A stretch of DNA of 64,000 bases from Pseudomonadota bacterium (GTDB taxonomy: Bacteria > Pseudomonadota > Alphaproteobacteria > Rhizobiales > Hyphomicrobiaceae). Each line of letters begins with the position of its first letter. Positions within the stretch are counted from its first letter, which is position 1. Below, in pieces: positions 9,401 to 17,754 of the stretch. Both the position numbers and the translations under genes were made by a program. Under the pieces are notes generated by a model. The model was not told the origin of the DNA, did not search any database, and saw only the letters and a list, made by a program, of their open reading frames with translations. The stretch lies in contig JAEZRM010000090.1 in assembly GCA_023412805.1 (NCBI GenBank), positions 33,853 through 97,852 on the forward strand. Direction: 5' to 3'.

Positions 9401-9422
9401 GCATACAAACATTCTAATATGC
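9401..9422. promoter_or_regulatory. Candidate operator in the divergent soxS-soxYZ control region
   Basis: Inverted repeat GCATA-N12-TATGC in the AT-rich core of an otherwise GC-rich intergenic region between divergent soxS and soxY. Sox clusters are commonly repressed by ArsR-type SoxR binding AT-rich dyads between divergent units; no soxR gene is in this window. Operator role is inferred from symmetry and position only. Confidence 0.4.
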
Positions 9423-9540
9423 TAGTGGAAATGTGCAAGCATCGACGCCGTCGTCAACTGTCGGAAGGCGGGACGCGCTTCCTTCGACACTCCGGCGAGC
9501 CAGCGGTGCATGGCCAAAATGGAGGAGGGCCCGGCGCTAA

Positions 9541-10041
9541 ATGCCGGGTTTGCGAAAGGCAATGACGCATCGGATGGAAGTCGAAGTTATTGGCCGCCGG
9601 ACCTTCCTGCTCGGCGCTGGCGCCAGCTTGGCGGTTGCCACTTTGCTGGCCAACCTGCCGGCACTCGCTCAGGAACCCGTCCGGAGCATTGATGAAGCCC
9701 TCAAGAAGATCCTCGGCGACGCCAAGCCGGCCGAAAGCGGCATTACGCTCGAGGTTCCCGAGATCGCCGAGAACGGCAACACCGTGCCGTTCACGCTGTC
9801 GGTCGACAGCCCGATGACCGAGGCGAGCCACGTCAAAGCGCTGCACATCTTTGCCGCCGGAAACCCGCAGGTCGGCGTCGCGAGCTATAATTTCACCCCC
9901 GCTTCGGGCAAGGCCGCTGTTTCGAGCCGCATGCGTCTCGCGCGGACGCAGGATGTCGTAGCGGTAGCAGCGCTGAGTGACGGCAAGTTCTTGATCGGGC
10001 GTCGCGAAGTAAAGGTCACGATCGGCGGCTGCGGCGGCTGA
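9541..10041 (+). CDS. soxY: Thiosulfate oxidation carrier protein SoxY
   Basis: 166 residues. A Tat-type signal (GRRTFLLGAGASLAVATLLAN, about residues 18-40, ending ALAQ) precedes a beta-sandwich domain, and the C-terminus ends GGCGG. The Cys of that swinging arm carries sulfur intermediates covalently during thiosulfate or sulfide oxidation, which identifies SoxY. GGAGGAGGG at 9521-9529 supports ATG 9541; ATG 9562 and 9574 are alternatives that keep the full Tat signal. soxZ follows 23 bp later. soxAX, soxB and soxCD are not in the window, so this is a partial module. Confidence 0.95.
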   Translation: MPGLRKAMTHRMEVEVIGRRTFLLGAGASLAVATLLANLPALAQEPVRSIDEALKKILGDAKPAESGITLEVPEIAENGNTVPFTLSVDSPMTEASHVKALHIFAAGNPQVGVASYNFTPASGKAAVSSRMRLARTQDVVAVAALSDGKFLIGRREVKVTIGGCGG

Positions 10042-10064
10042 GGCAGGTCCAGGGAGCGAAAACA

Positions 10065-10391
10065 ATGTCAGCAGCAAAACCCCGCATCCGTGTTCCGGAG
10101 AAGGCCAAGGTCGGCGAGGTCATCGAGATCAAGACGCTCGTCCAGCACGTGATGGAAACCGGGAACCGCAAGACCGCCGATGGCAAGGTCGTCCCGCGCA
10201 ACATCATCAATACGTTCACGGCCAGCTTCAACGGCACCGAGTTCTTCAAGGCAGACGTGGCGCCGGGCATTTCGGCCAACCCCTACCTCGCCTTCTTCAT
10301 GAAGGTGCCGGGTCCCGGTGAGTTCGAGTTTACATGGCTCGACGACGCCGGCGTCAAGATCTCGCAAAAGATGCCGCTCGCGGTCGGCTGA
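10065..10391 (+). CDS. soxZ: Thiosulfate oxidation carrier complex protein SoxZ
   Basis: 108 residues, without signal peptide, as expected because SoxZ is exported bound to SoxY through the Tat signal of SoxY. The Ig-like fold is recognisable from RIRVPEKAKVGEVIEIKTL, NIINTFTASFNGTEFF and FTWLDDAGVKISQK. SoxYZ forms the heterodimeric carrier on which thiosulfate- or sulfide-derived sulfur is oxidised. The gene is directly behind soxY and followed 20 bp later by an intrinsic terminator, giving a two-gene transcript. Confidence 0.95.
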   Translation: MSAAKPRIRVPEKAKVGEVIEIKTLVQHVMETGNRKTADGKVVPRNIINTFTASFNGTEFFKADVAPGISANPYLAFFMKVPGPGEFEFTWLDDAGVKISQKMPLAVG

Positions 10392-10411
10392 TCGCGCGAT
10401 GAGGCAAGAAG

Positions 10412-10445
10412 AAAGCCCCTCTCCCGGGATGGGACGAGGGGCTTT
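10412..10445 (+). terminator. Intrinsic terminator of soxYZ
   Basis: AAAGCCCCTC and GAGGGGCTTT form a 10-bp stem with a 14-nt loop, 20 bp after the soxZ stop. The A-rich left and T-rich right ends make it able to work in both directions, and the next gene is convergent. Confidence 0.85.
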
Positions 10446-10451
10446 ATCCGT

Positions 10452-10796
10452 TCAGAAATAGAAATCGAAGCTGAAGTAGTTCGGTCCGCCGTCTGGCGGA
10501 TTGCGGCCCTGCGTCTCCCAGAAGTCGACAGTGGCGAGACGCAAGGTCTCGGAGCAGCTGCGCTTGCACTCGAGCCAGGTGCCCCGCGGCATGCGCACTT
10601 CCCAGCCATTGGGGCCGCGCCGAACGGGCCCGGAGATAGAACCATGTCCCCAGCGGCTTTCCGCGACAACATAGGCAGGCGCCCTGCCATCACGCGATCG
10701 CTGGGCGGCCGCATCACCGAACAGGGCCGCGTCGGCACTGATGGCGAGACCACTCGCGAGCACCAGCGCTGCAAGCGGCGCAGAAATCCTTCTCAT
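10452..10796 (-). CDS. Small secreted Cys-containing protein, paralogue C
   Basis: 114 residues with a signal peptide (RRISAPLAALVLASGLAISADA). The C-terminal half repeats the pattern of the genes at 6193 and 6517: RMPRGTWLECKRSC, then an R-rich turn and VDFWETQGRN. The upstream CxxYGNGC segment of those copies is replaced by SRWGHGSISGPVRRG, and the C-terminus is extended with an aromatic tail NYFSFDFYF. The Cys pair in TWLECKRSC is kept. It is convergent with soxYZ. GGGAGAG precedes ATG 10796. Function unknown; periplasmic or exported location inferred. Confidence 0.85.
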   Translation of the reverse strand: MRRISAPLAALVLASGLAISADAALFGDAAAQRSRDGRAPAYVVAESRWGHGSISGPVRRGPNGWEVRMPRGTWLECKRSCSETLRLATVDFWETQGRNPPDGGPNYFSFDFYF

Positions 10797-10896
10797 GATG
10801 CCTTCTCTCCCTGCTTCAGTTCGGCGGCGGCTAGCGCAAGCTGCGCAGCTCCGAACGGCCCCCTGGCCCCTACAGACTGGCCCCGACAGAATAGAA

Positions 10897-11400
10897 CTAC
10901 CCGCGCGACAGACTGATATTCACGGCCCTGAGACCGATGCCGTTCGTCTCGATCGAAACGGAATGGCGCTCCCCCGTGATCGCCACGTTCATCGAACCAT
11001 TGAACGTCCCGCCGGTGATGGACAGGTTGATCCGGCCCGACGACACCCGTCCTGTCACCGTACCCGCTGCGTTGTAGGTGCGCTCCTCCCAGCTTCCGTC
11101 GATCTGGCTTCCGCTCTGGTTGAGATTCGCACGCAATTCGATCTTGTTGCTGGCCGAGGCGCAGCGGATCGCGAGACCCAGCGTGTCCGCCTCTTTCTGC
11201 GTGTAATAGGCGCGGCACTTCAGAGCTTCCGACTTGCCATTGTCGAGCTTGATCTGTCCACCGCCGCTCCAGTTGCCCGCCAGCGTCTTGAAGGGGGTCT
11301 GCGCCGACGCAGACGGAACGCCAACCGCTCCGAACAGCACGGCGAGGGCAGCTACAAGCCCTCCAGCGCGTGCCAAAGCGCGCGCCCATGTCCCGCTCAT
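10897..11400 (-). CDS. Secreted beta-rich hypothetical protein
   Basis: 167 residues from ATG 11400, with GGGAGAG seven bases upstream; the longer frame to 11442 is not needed. A signal peptide ends near SASAQ. The mature part opens with LAGNWSGGGQIKLDNG and has two Cys (LKCRAYY and AIRCASAS), alternating polar/hydrophobic strands and repeated GTVTGRVSSGRINL-type segments, consistent with a lipocalin-like or small beta-barrel fold. I recognise it as a conserved hypothetical type in Hyphomicrobiales but assign no function. Confidence 0.75.
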   Translation of the reverse strand: MSGTWARALARAGGLVAALAVLFGAVGVPSASAQTPFKTLAGNWSGGGQIKLDNGKSEALKCRAYYTQKEADTLGLAIRCASASNKIELRANLNQSGSQIDGSWEERTYNAAGTVTGRVSSGRINLSITGGTFNGSMNVAITGERHSVSIETNGIGLRAVNISLSRG

Positions 11401-11732
11401 TGCATCTCTCCCTAATATCGCACTCGTGGCATGAGCCAACACGCATTGATCTTCGCCGTACCCGTCGCAGGTATCGGCGAAGATGGTGATGCGCCTACGT
11501 TATCTCAAGACGGTAGCATTTTGCGCTCCCCCCGTCAGCCTGATGACGCGTCGCCCATGCGCTCGGTTCCACACGTCGGCACAATGGCAACACTCGGTGC
11601 CAACTCTCCCCACGCCGACTGTTGACTGGAAAATAGGCACCTAGCGCCCATCTTCCCGACAGGCTAAAGGGGCTTAGCTGATTACTGACGACCGCGGCGC
11701 CACCGCCGGCGGCCTCCGAGATCACGAGCCCG
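11401..11732. other. Intergenic region without a supported gene
   Basis: 332 bases between a minus-strand secreted-protein gene and a plus-strand MFS gene, so it should hold two divergent promoters. Short frames here have no recognisable start context or domain. I could not place a confident -35/-10 pair. Confidence 0.5.
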
Positions 11733-13019
11733 ATGAAACATACCTATGGCACGACCGCCGACGTCGACTCGGCCTATGCGTGGCTGCGGCTTGTCGCGGC
11801 GGCCGTGATCGGCACGATCGGCAATGTCGGCATGTGGTCGGTGGTGGTTGTCCTCCCGGCCGTCCAGGCGGAATTCGGCGTCGACCGGGGCGCCGCGACG
11901 CTGCCCTACACACTGACGCTCATCGGCTTCGGGTTCGGCGGCGTCATAGCCGGCCGGATCGCGGACCGCCACGGTGTCATGTTTCCGGTCATGGGCGGCG
12001 CCATCGCGCTCGGCCTCGGCTATATCGCAACCGGCTATACCCAGAGCATCTGGCAGTTCGCGATCGCACACGGGGTACTGATCGGTCTCTGCGGTACCGC
12101 GACCATGTTCGCGCCGCTGCTCGCCGACATCACGCACTGGTTCAACAAGCGGCGCGGCATTGCGCTCGCCATCTGCGCGAGCGGCAACTACCTTTCGGGC
12201 ACCATCTGGCCACCGATTCTCCAGGCCTCGATCGACGCCTATGGCTGGCGCTTCACGCATCTCGCGCTCGGCATTTTCGTGACTGTGACGCTGCTCTGCC
12301 TCGCGCCGCTGCTGCAGCGGCGTCCGCCGCATCAGGCGCCGGCCGCTGCCGTCGGTAGTGCGCCCATGCCCCACGAGCCCTCCCCGGCGCTCCTGCGCAT
12401 GAAACCGTTCACGCTCCAGGCTCTGCTGATCGTTGCCGGACTAGCCTGTTGCGTCGCCATGTCCATGCCGCAGGTTCACATCGTCGCCTACTGCGCCGAC
12501 CTCGGCTTCGGCGCCCAGCGCGGCGCGGAAATGTTGTCGATCATGCTCGGTTTCGGAGTCCTGAGCCGGCTCATTTCAGGCTTCATCTCCGACAAAATCG
12601 GAGGGCTGTACACGCTCCTTCTCGGCTCGACGCTGCAGGGCATCGCACTCCTGCTGTACATCCCGTTCGATGGGCTGGCATCGCTCTACGTCGTATCCGC
12701 TCTGTTCGGGCTCTTCCAGGGCGGTATCGTGCCGAGCTACGCCCTCATCGTGCGCGAGTATTTCTCACCCAAGGAGGCGGGGGCACGCGTCGGCGTCGTG
12801 CTCATGGCGACGCTATTCGGCATGGCTCTCGGCGGTTGGCTCTCGGGCGTCATCTACGACTTCACGGGCTCGTATCAGGCGGCCTTCCTCAATGGCATTG
12901 CCTGGAACCTGCTCAATGTCTCGATCGTGCTCTTCCTGCTCTGGCGGCGGCGCATCGGCCGGCGACAGGCGCTGAGCACGCCCATCATGCCGCCCGGCGG
13001 TCGCCTCGCGCGCGCATGA
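11733..13019 (+). CDS. MFS transporter, monocarboxylate/OFA-like
   Basis: 428 residues with twelve predicted membrane helices. The first helix pair is followed by GRIADRHG (the loop 2-3 signature of the major facilitator superfamily), and a central cytoplasmic loop lies at about residues 195-220. WFNKRRGIALAICASGNYLSG resembles the mid-protein motif of the oxalate/formate and monocarboxylate-type antiporters. The gene is convergent with the iron-dependent alcohol dehydrogenase and near the M20 peptidase and PrpF genes, so uptake of an organic acid used by them is plausible. The substrate is not determinable. Confidence 0.88.
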   Translation: MKHTYGTTADVDSAYAWLRLVAAAVIGTIGNVGMWSVVVVLPAVQAEFGVDRGAATLPYTLTLIGFGFGGVIAGRIADRHGVMFPVMGGAIALGLGYIATGYTQSIWQFAIAHGVLIGLCGTATMFAPLLADITHWFNKRRGIALAICASGNYLSGTIWPPILQASIDAYGWRFTHLALGIFVTVTLLCLAPLLQRRPPHQAPAAAVGSAPMPHEPSPALLRMKPFTLQALLIVAGLACCVAMSMPQVHIVAYCADLGFGAQRGAEMLSIMLGFGVLSRLISGFISDKIGGLYTLLLGSTLQGIALLLYIPFDGLASLYVVSALFGLFQGGIVPSYALIVREYFSPKEAGARVGVVLMATLFGMALGGWLSGVIYDFTGSYQAAFLNGIAWNLLNVSIVLFLLWRRRIGRRQALSTPIMPPGGRLARA

Positions 13020-13043
13020 AGCCCCAGGCCGTCCCGTACCGAC

Positions 13044-14237
13044 CTACCAGGCGATCTCCAGGATCTCCATCACGTCGGCCGGGCCGCTGATCTTCTTCGG
13101 GCTACGCCGCACGGGCGCATACGTCATGGCACGCTCGGCGATATCCGGGAGGCTCTCGCGCTTGATGCCGAGGGCGCGCAGGTTACCGGGCTGGCCAATG
13201 CGCTGGACAAGCTCGGCAACGAGATCACCCGCAGGCCGCGCCGGCACTCCCATGGCGACGCTCAGTGCCTTCTGACGCTCGCCGTTGAAATCAGAATTCC
13301 AGCGCAGAACGGCCGGCAGCATGACGCAGCTCGTATGCCCGTGCGGCACGCCATAGCCCGAGCCGAGCACATAGCCGATGCCATGGCTGGCACCGCTTCC
13401 CGCGCCGGCAATGGAGGCCGCGATCGCCTGCCACATGCCGAACTGGGCATCGAGCCGCGCGGCGAGATCATCCGGGCGCTCGACGATCGTCGGCAGTGAC
13501 CGATGGAGCAGCCGCAGTCCTTGCAGCGACAAGGGCTCGGTCGCCGGATTGGCCGTCGGCGAGCAGTAGGACTCGACCGCATGATCCACAGAGCGGATAC
13601 CGGTCGAGACAAGCAACCACTCCGGCGTCGCCAGTGTCATGACCGGATCGAGGATCACGGCTACAGGGGCGAACAGCCGGTGACTGAACGACTGCTTGAA
13701 GTGAGTCGTACTGTTGGTGATGCCCGCATTGGGCGTGAACTCTGCCGCGGACAACGTGGTCGGAATGGCCAGCATGCGGATTGCGTAAGGCGACGGCGCC
13801 ATAGGCTTCGGGATGCGGCCATCGTCACGGCCGGAGCGATACGGCTCCATATCGGCCGGACTTTCGATGCTGTGCCAGATGCACATGAGCATGGCCTTGG
13901 TCGCATCGATAACCGATCCGCCTCCCACCGCCACGATGAGATCGGCCTCGGCTTTGCGTGCTGCCGCCGCGCCGGCGATCACATCCTCGCGAGGGCTGTG
14001 CGATGAGATCGCGCTGAATGTGCCGACATGAAGACTGCCGAGCGCCTTTTCGATCACCTGCAAGGGCCCGTCCGAGAGCTTGGCCAGGGACCGCGTCGAG
14101 GTAATGAACACGCGCCGTGCACCGCGCTGTTCGAGCTCTGCGAGCAGAGCTTTGCCTGCCGGCTCGCCGAATACGATACGCTCCTGGGCCTGCATGGTGA
14201 AAACGCCACGCGGCAGCGGGCTCGATGAGCTGGCCAT
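13044..14237 (-). CDS. Iron-containing alcohol dehydrogenase / maleylacetate reductase-like
   Basis: 397 residues from ATG 14237, which has AGGAGAG upstream; the frame extends to 14312 without homologous sequence. The N-terminal NAD(P)-binding domain has VGGGSVIDATKAM. The C-terminal helical domain has HAVESYCS, SHGIGYVLG and VPHGHTSCVMLPAVLRW, with the His residues that bind Fe(II) or Zn in group III alcohol dehydrogenases. The ERIVFGEPAGKALLAEL opening is like maleylacetate reductases of aromatic degradation. Reaction: NAD(P)H-dependent reduction of a keto or aldehyde group; substrate unknown. Divergent from the M20 peptidase gene across a dyad at 14393-14414. Confidence 0.87.
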   Translation of the reverse strand: MASSSSPLPRGVFTMQAQERIVFGEPAGKALLAELEQRGARRVFITSTRSLAKLSDGPLQVIEKALGSLHVGTFSAISSHSPREDVIAGAAAARKAEADLIVAVGGGSVIDATKAMLMCIWHSIESPADMEPYRSGRDDGRIPKPMAPSPYAIRMLAIPTTLSAAEFTPNAGITNSTTHFKQSFSHRLFAPVAVILDPVMTLATPEWLLVSTGIRSVDHAVESYCSPTANPATEPLSLQGLRLLHRSLPTIVERPDDLAARLDAQFGMWQAIAASIAGAGSGASHGIGYVLGSGYGVPHGHTSCVMLPAVLRWNSDFNGERQKALSVAMGVPARPAGDLVAELVQRIGQPGNLRALGIKRESLPDIAERAMTYAPVRRSPKKISGPADVMEILEIAW

Positions 14238-14392
14238 TTTGTCTCTCCTGGGTATTTCCTCCGCGGCAGTCTGCAACAGGCTGAACTGCCCCGCAAACGC
14301 AGATGACACCAACGGTCAATTGCAGAAGACATGAATTTCCGACATGCATGCGAGCCATGTTGCGGCTCGACACTTGCACACAACTCCCCCGG

Positions 14393-14414
14393 CTTGGTCT
14401 AATATAAGACCGAG
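14393..14414. promoter_or_regulatory. Dyad-symmetric candidate operator between divergent catabolic genes
   Basis: CTTGGTCT-AATATA-AGACCGAG: eight-base arms pairing at seven of eight positions around an AT-rich centre containing a TATAAG-like -10 hexamer. It lies between the divergent alcohol dehydrogenase and M20 peptidase genes. GGTCT/AGACC arms are reminiscent of GntR-family operators, but no regulator gene is adjacent. Function inferred from symmetry and placement. Confidence 0.45.
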
Positions 14415-14494
14415 CTTGGCGTCGCGCCGCCGCGCGATCCGTGGGAATGAGCCACCGCTCCGTCAGGCCCGCACTGAACCAGGAGACGACTGAC

Positions 14495-15628
14495 GTGCTT
14501 TCCAAAGAACTCTTCAATGCCGATGCGATGCTCGAGCGCCTGCTTCCGTGGGTGCGCGAGGAAAGCCCGACCAATCATATCGCGGGCGTGAACCGCATGA
14601 TGGATCTCGTCAGCGCCGATCTCGCAGCACTCGGCGGCACCATCGAGCGCCACCCCGGCACCGGCGGTCTTGCGGACGTCGTCCTCGTGCGCTTTCCAGG
14701 CCGCGACGGCACGAACAGCCCGGGCATTCTCATTCTCTCGCACCTCGACACGATCCACCCGGTCGGCACGCTCGCCGGACGCCTGCCGCTGCGCCGCGAC
14801 GGTGACCGCTATTTCGGCCCCGGCATCTACGACATGAAGGGTGGCGTCGCGATCGCCATCGAGGCCTTGAAGATCGCGCGCGAGAATGGCGGTGTGCAGC
14901 TTCCCGTCACCTACATGCTCATTCCCGACGAGGAGATCGGCAGTCCGTCCTCACGCGAGCGCATCGAGCAGGAAGCGCGGGCCCATCGTTATGTGCTCGT
15001 GACGGAGCCGTGCAAAAATGGCGTGATCGTCACGGGACGCTTCGCCTTCCAGCGCTTCTGGATCGATGTCGAAGGCCGCCCGGCGCACGCCGGCGCGACG
15101 AACCGTCAGGGACGCAGCGCCATCCGCGCTATGGCGAGCCTCATCGAGCGCATCGAGAACATGACCGACTTCGAGCGCGGTATGACGTTCTCGGTCGGCA
15201 CGATCGAAGGCGGCACATTCGTCAATGTCATGCCCATTCGCTGCCGCGCGCAAGTGCTCACGGTCGCGCCGACACAAGCGATCTTCGACGAGGTTACCGA
15301 GCGCATGATGGCGCTCGAGTCCGAGAACGACGGCATCACCGTGAAGATCGAGCGCGGTCCCGTACGGCCTCTGTGGCAGCCGCATCGCCAGACCATGGCA
15401 CTCTACGAGAAGGCGCACGACATCGCGGCCAATATCGGCTTCAAGCTCGATCACGGCTCGTTCGGCGGCGGCAGCGACGGCAATTTTACCGGCGCACTCG
15501 GTGTCGCGACGCTCGATGGTCTCGGCGTGGACGGTGCGAGCGCCCACACCTTCGAGGAGCACATGCTCGTGTCGTCGATGGTGCCGCGCTGCAGGCTCTT
15601 CGCCGAGCTGCTGCAGACGCTGGATTAG
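14495..15628 (+). CDS. M20-family metallopeptidase (carboxypeptidase G2-like)
   Basis: 377 residues from GTG 14495, with AGGAG at 14481-14485; ATG 14447 is an in-frame alternative. Metal ligands of the M20 di-zinc site are visible: HLDTIHP (His, Asp), the bridging Asp of GIYDMKGG, the catalytic base Glu in DEEIGS, and the C-terminal His of SAHTFEEH. The central dimerisation domain contains GRPAHAG. These enzymes hydrolyse N-acyl or peptide bonds; this subgroup resembles glutamate carboxypeptidase G2. No signal peptide at the chosen start, so it is cytoplasmic. prpF-like follows 26 bp later. Confidence 0.9.
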   Translation: MLSKELFNADAMLERLLPWVREESPTNHIAGVNRMMDLVSADLAALGGTIERHPGTGGLADVVLVRFPGRDGTNSPGILILSHLDTIHPVGTLAGRLPLRRDGDRYFGPGIYDMKGGVAIAIEALKIARENGGVQLPVTYMLIPDEEIGSPSSRERIEQEARAHRYVLVTEPCKNGVIVTGRFAFQRFWIDVEGRPAHAGATNRQGRSAIRAMASLIERIENMTDFERGMTFSVGTIEGGTFVNVMPIRCRAQVLTVAPTQAIFDEVTERMMALESENDGITVKIERGPVRPLWQPHRQTMALYEKAHDIAANIGFKLDHGSFGGGSDGNFTGALGVATLDGLGVDGASAHTFEEHMLVSSMVPRCRLFAELLQTLD

Positions 15629-15654
15629 AGGCAAGCGCGACGCGAGAGCGAGCC

Positions 15655-16824
15655 ATGAAGCAGGTGCGCATTCCGGCCGTCTTCATGCGCGGCGGCACAT
15701 CCAAGGCGATCATCTTCCACGCGCGGGATCTACCTGAGGACCGTGAAGCCTGGGCGCCGATCTTCCGTTCTGCCATCGGTGCCAATGATCCGAGTGGCCG
15801 CCAGCTCGATGGCATGGGCGGCGGCGTGTCCTCGCTCTCCAAGATCTGCATCATCGGGCCGCCGAGCCGTCCCGATGCCGATGTCGACTACACGTTCGCG
15901 CAGATCGGCGTATTCGACGACACCGTGGACTATGGCGGCAACTGCGGGAACATGTCGTCGGCCATCGGTCCCTTTGCGATCGACGAAGGGCTCGTGCCGC
16001 CGCCCGCGGACGGGCGCGCGGTCGTGCGAATCCACAATACGAATACGCAGAAGATCATCGTCTCGCACTTCGCGGTCGAGGGCGGTCAGGCAGCCGTCGA
16101 TGGAACCATGGTTCTGGACGGCGTCTCGGGAACGGGCGCTCCCATCCGCCTCGAATTCATGGACCCGGGCGGTGCGCGCACGGGCAAGCTGCTGCCGACG
16201 GGGCGCCCCATCGACGAACTCGATGTACCGGGCCTCGGCCACATCGCGGCGAGCCTTGTCGACGCAGCCAACCCCTGTGTGTTCGTTGCAGCGGAGTCGC
16301 TCGGCTGCTCGGGGACCGAGATGCCCGCGGCCATCGAGGCCGATGCAGCGCTGATGGCCAAATTCCAGGCTGTTCGGCAGGCCGCATCGGTTGCCATGGG
16401 CCTCGCGCACGATCTGGAAGATGCCGCCCGCATCAAGAGCGTGCCCAAGGTGGCCATGGTTACGACGCCGAGCGAAGCTGCGACGCTCGCAGGCGCGAAA
16501 CTTGCACCCACTGACATGGACATCATGGTGCGCATGATCTCCGCCGGACAGCCGCACCGCGCCGTCGCCTTGACCTGCGCCATGTGCCTTGCGGTCGCGA
16601 CACGGCTTCCCGGCACAATCCCCGCGCTCTGCGCCAAGAATCTTGCCGCGGACGCCTCCGCCATTCGGATCGCGCATCCGTCCGGCATCACGCACGTCGA
16701 CGCCAAGGTCGCACCCGCAAGCGCGAACGGACCCGCCCACGCCGAGTACGCCGCCGTCTACCGCACGGCGCGTCGGCTCTTCGAGGGGGCCGTGCTCGTG
16801 CGCGGCGCGGCGATCACGCAATGA
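15655..16824 (+). CDS. PrpF-family isomerase (2-methylaconitate isomerase / 4-oxalomesaconate tautomerase-like)
   Basis: 389 residues, two diaminopimelate-epimerase-like halves. Recognised by VRIPAVFMRGGTSKA at the N-terminus, DYGGNCGNMSSAIGPFA with the first catalytic Cys, and GCSGTE plus TCAMCLAVA in the second half. PrpF-family members catalyse cis-trans isomerisation of 2-methylaconitate (methylcitrate cycle) or 4-oxalomesaconate tautomerisation (gallate pathway, GalD). No prpC or prpD is nearby, so the substrate is open. Downstream of the M20 peptidase on the same strand, probably one operon. The start at ATG 15655 fits the family; the frame is open further upstream inside the peptidase gene. 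Confidence 0.88.
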   Translation: MKQVRIPAVFMRGGTSKAIIFHARDLPEDREAWAPIFRSAIGANDPSGRQLDGMGGGVSSLSKICIIGPPSRPDADVDYTFAQIGVFDDTVDYGGNCGNMSSAIGPFAIDEGLVPPPADGRAVVRIHNTNTQKIIVSHFAVEGGQAAVDGTMVLDGVSGTGAPIRLEFMDPGGARTGKLLPTGRPIDELDVPGLGHIAASLVDAANPCVFVAAESLGCSGTEMPAAIEADAALMAKFQAVRQAASVAMGLAHDLEDAARIKSVPKVAMVTTPSEAATLAGAKLAPTDMDIMVRMISAGQPHRAVALTCAMCLAVATRLPGTIPALCAKNLAADASAIRIAHPSGITHVDAKVAPASANGPAHAEYAAVYRTARRLFEGAVLVRGAAITQ

Positions 16825-16833
16825 CGCGCGGGC

Positions 16834-17487
16834 CTACTTCGCCCAATCGTCCTTCACCTCGTCGCACTTCGGACCGATGAAGTCGTTGATGTCCTCGACC
16901 ACGGTCGACTGGAGGACATTGAACGTGTTGTCGGTCGCGGTCGCCGTCCACATGGCGCCCTTCACCAGCGTCGGCGCTTCGATCGCGCCCCAGTTCAGCG
17001 ACGCCTTCGTCGCCTTGCCTTTCTCGAAGGTCACTTTCGGCGTGAAGGCAAAGCTGATCTTGGAGGGCGCCTCGTTCTCGCGCTCGATCTCGCAGTTGAC
17101 CTCGTGCTTGCCGATATCGGTGACGAAGCTCGCTTCAGACATGGCCTTGGCGAGATCGGCGCGCTTGAGCCGAATGTCGGCGACGCACTTGACCCTGCCC
17201 CAGGGCCAGGAAACCTTGGCCCGTTCGATCATCTTCTGAAGCTGCTCCTTGCGCCACGTCTTCAGCACGTTGCAGGCGATGTCACCGCCCTCGGCTGGCT
17301 TCTTGTGAAAGGCCGCGCAGATCGCCACCTTGCAGGCCTTGCGGCCCTCACGCTCGGCAATTTCCTCAGGCGTCAGCACGTCCTCGGGCTTCGACGTGAC
17401 CTGGGCCAGGGTCGGCGCGAGGCCGCCGAGAATGCCTAATCCCAGGGCCAACGCCAGACTGGCTGAACGCAGAAATGCAATCCGCAT
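16834..17487 (-). CDS. Secreted hypothetical protein with conserved Cys
   Basis: 217 residues from ATG 17487 (GGAGAT eight bases upstream). The signal peptide runs through SLALALGLGILGGLAPTLAQ. The mature protein has ACKVAICAAFHKK, DIACNVLKTWRKEQL, RVKCVADI, VNCEIE and PKCDEVKDDWAK, i.e. six Cys likely to form disulfides in the periplasm. The first part (KPEDVLTPEEIAEREGRKACKVAICA) is a conserved hypothetical segment that I do not recognise by name. It is divergent from hsp20, and the 267-bp gap holds the RpoH-type promoter of that gene. No function assigned. Confidence 0.8.
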   Translation of the reverse strand: MRIAFLRSASLALALGLGILGGLAPTLAQVTSKPEDVLTPEEIAEREGRKACKVAICAAFHKKPAEGGDIACNVLKTWRKEQLQKMIERAKVSWPWGRVKCVADIRLKRADLAKAMSEASFVTDIGKHEVNCEIERENEAPSKISFAFTPKVTFEKGKATKASLNWGAIEAPTLVKGAMWTATATDNTFNVLQSTVVEDINDFIGPKCDEVKDDWAK

Positions 17488-17612
17488 GTGTTGTATCTCC
17501 GTTGAACGCGCGGTCTCCCCGGCCAGCGCGGCGCACGTTCTGGCGCGGTCCCGCGACATTCTGATGGCAATCAGGCCCCGCCCGCAGCGTCCCAAAAGCC
17601 ACAGTGCCGTTG

Positions 17613-17640
17613 CTTGAAGTCGGTGCCTGCCTTCCCATAT
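17613..17640 (+). promoter_or_regulatory. RpoH (sigma-32) type promoter of hsp20
   Basis: CTTGAA at 17613-17618 and CCCATAT at 17634-17640, separated by 15 bases, match the heat-shock sigma consensus CTTGAA-N(13-17)-CCCCATNT. A start about 7-9 bases downstream would leave a leader of roughly 105 nt before the hsp20 ATG. Confidence 0.75.
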
Positions 17641-17719
17641 GAATAGGGCACGCTCAGGCGCCCGGGTTCGGGGCCGCGCGGATAGCTGGACGCCCGCCAG
17701 GGGCCGGCCGATCGCAAGG

Positions 17720-17753
17720 GCGTGCAAGGTCGCTTAGGAAAAGGGCTTGCCGC
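17720..17753 (+). promoter_or_regulatory. Possible RNA-thermometer hairpin enclosing the hsp20 ribosome-binding site
   Basis: GCG-(U)-GCAAG at 17720-17728 can pair with CUUGC-CGC at 17746-17753, an 8-bp stem with one bulge that closes directly before the ATG (17755) and holds the purine-rich AGGAAAAGGG ribosome-binding site in its loop. ROSE-type thermometers in rhizobial hsp20 leaders have a similar placement, although they pair the Shine-Dalgarno directly. Structure is predicted by eye. Confidence 0.4.
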
Positions 17754-17754
17754 A

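Noticed and set aside
11682..12374. Minus-strand frame of 230 codons opposite the MFS gene
   Set aside because: Shadow composition; the plus strand encodes a clear twelve-helix transporter.
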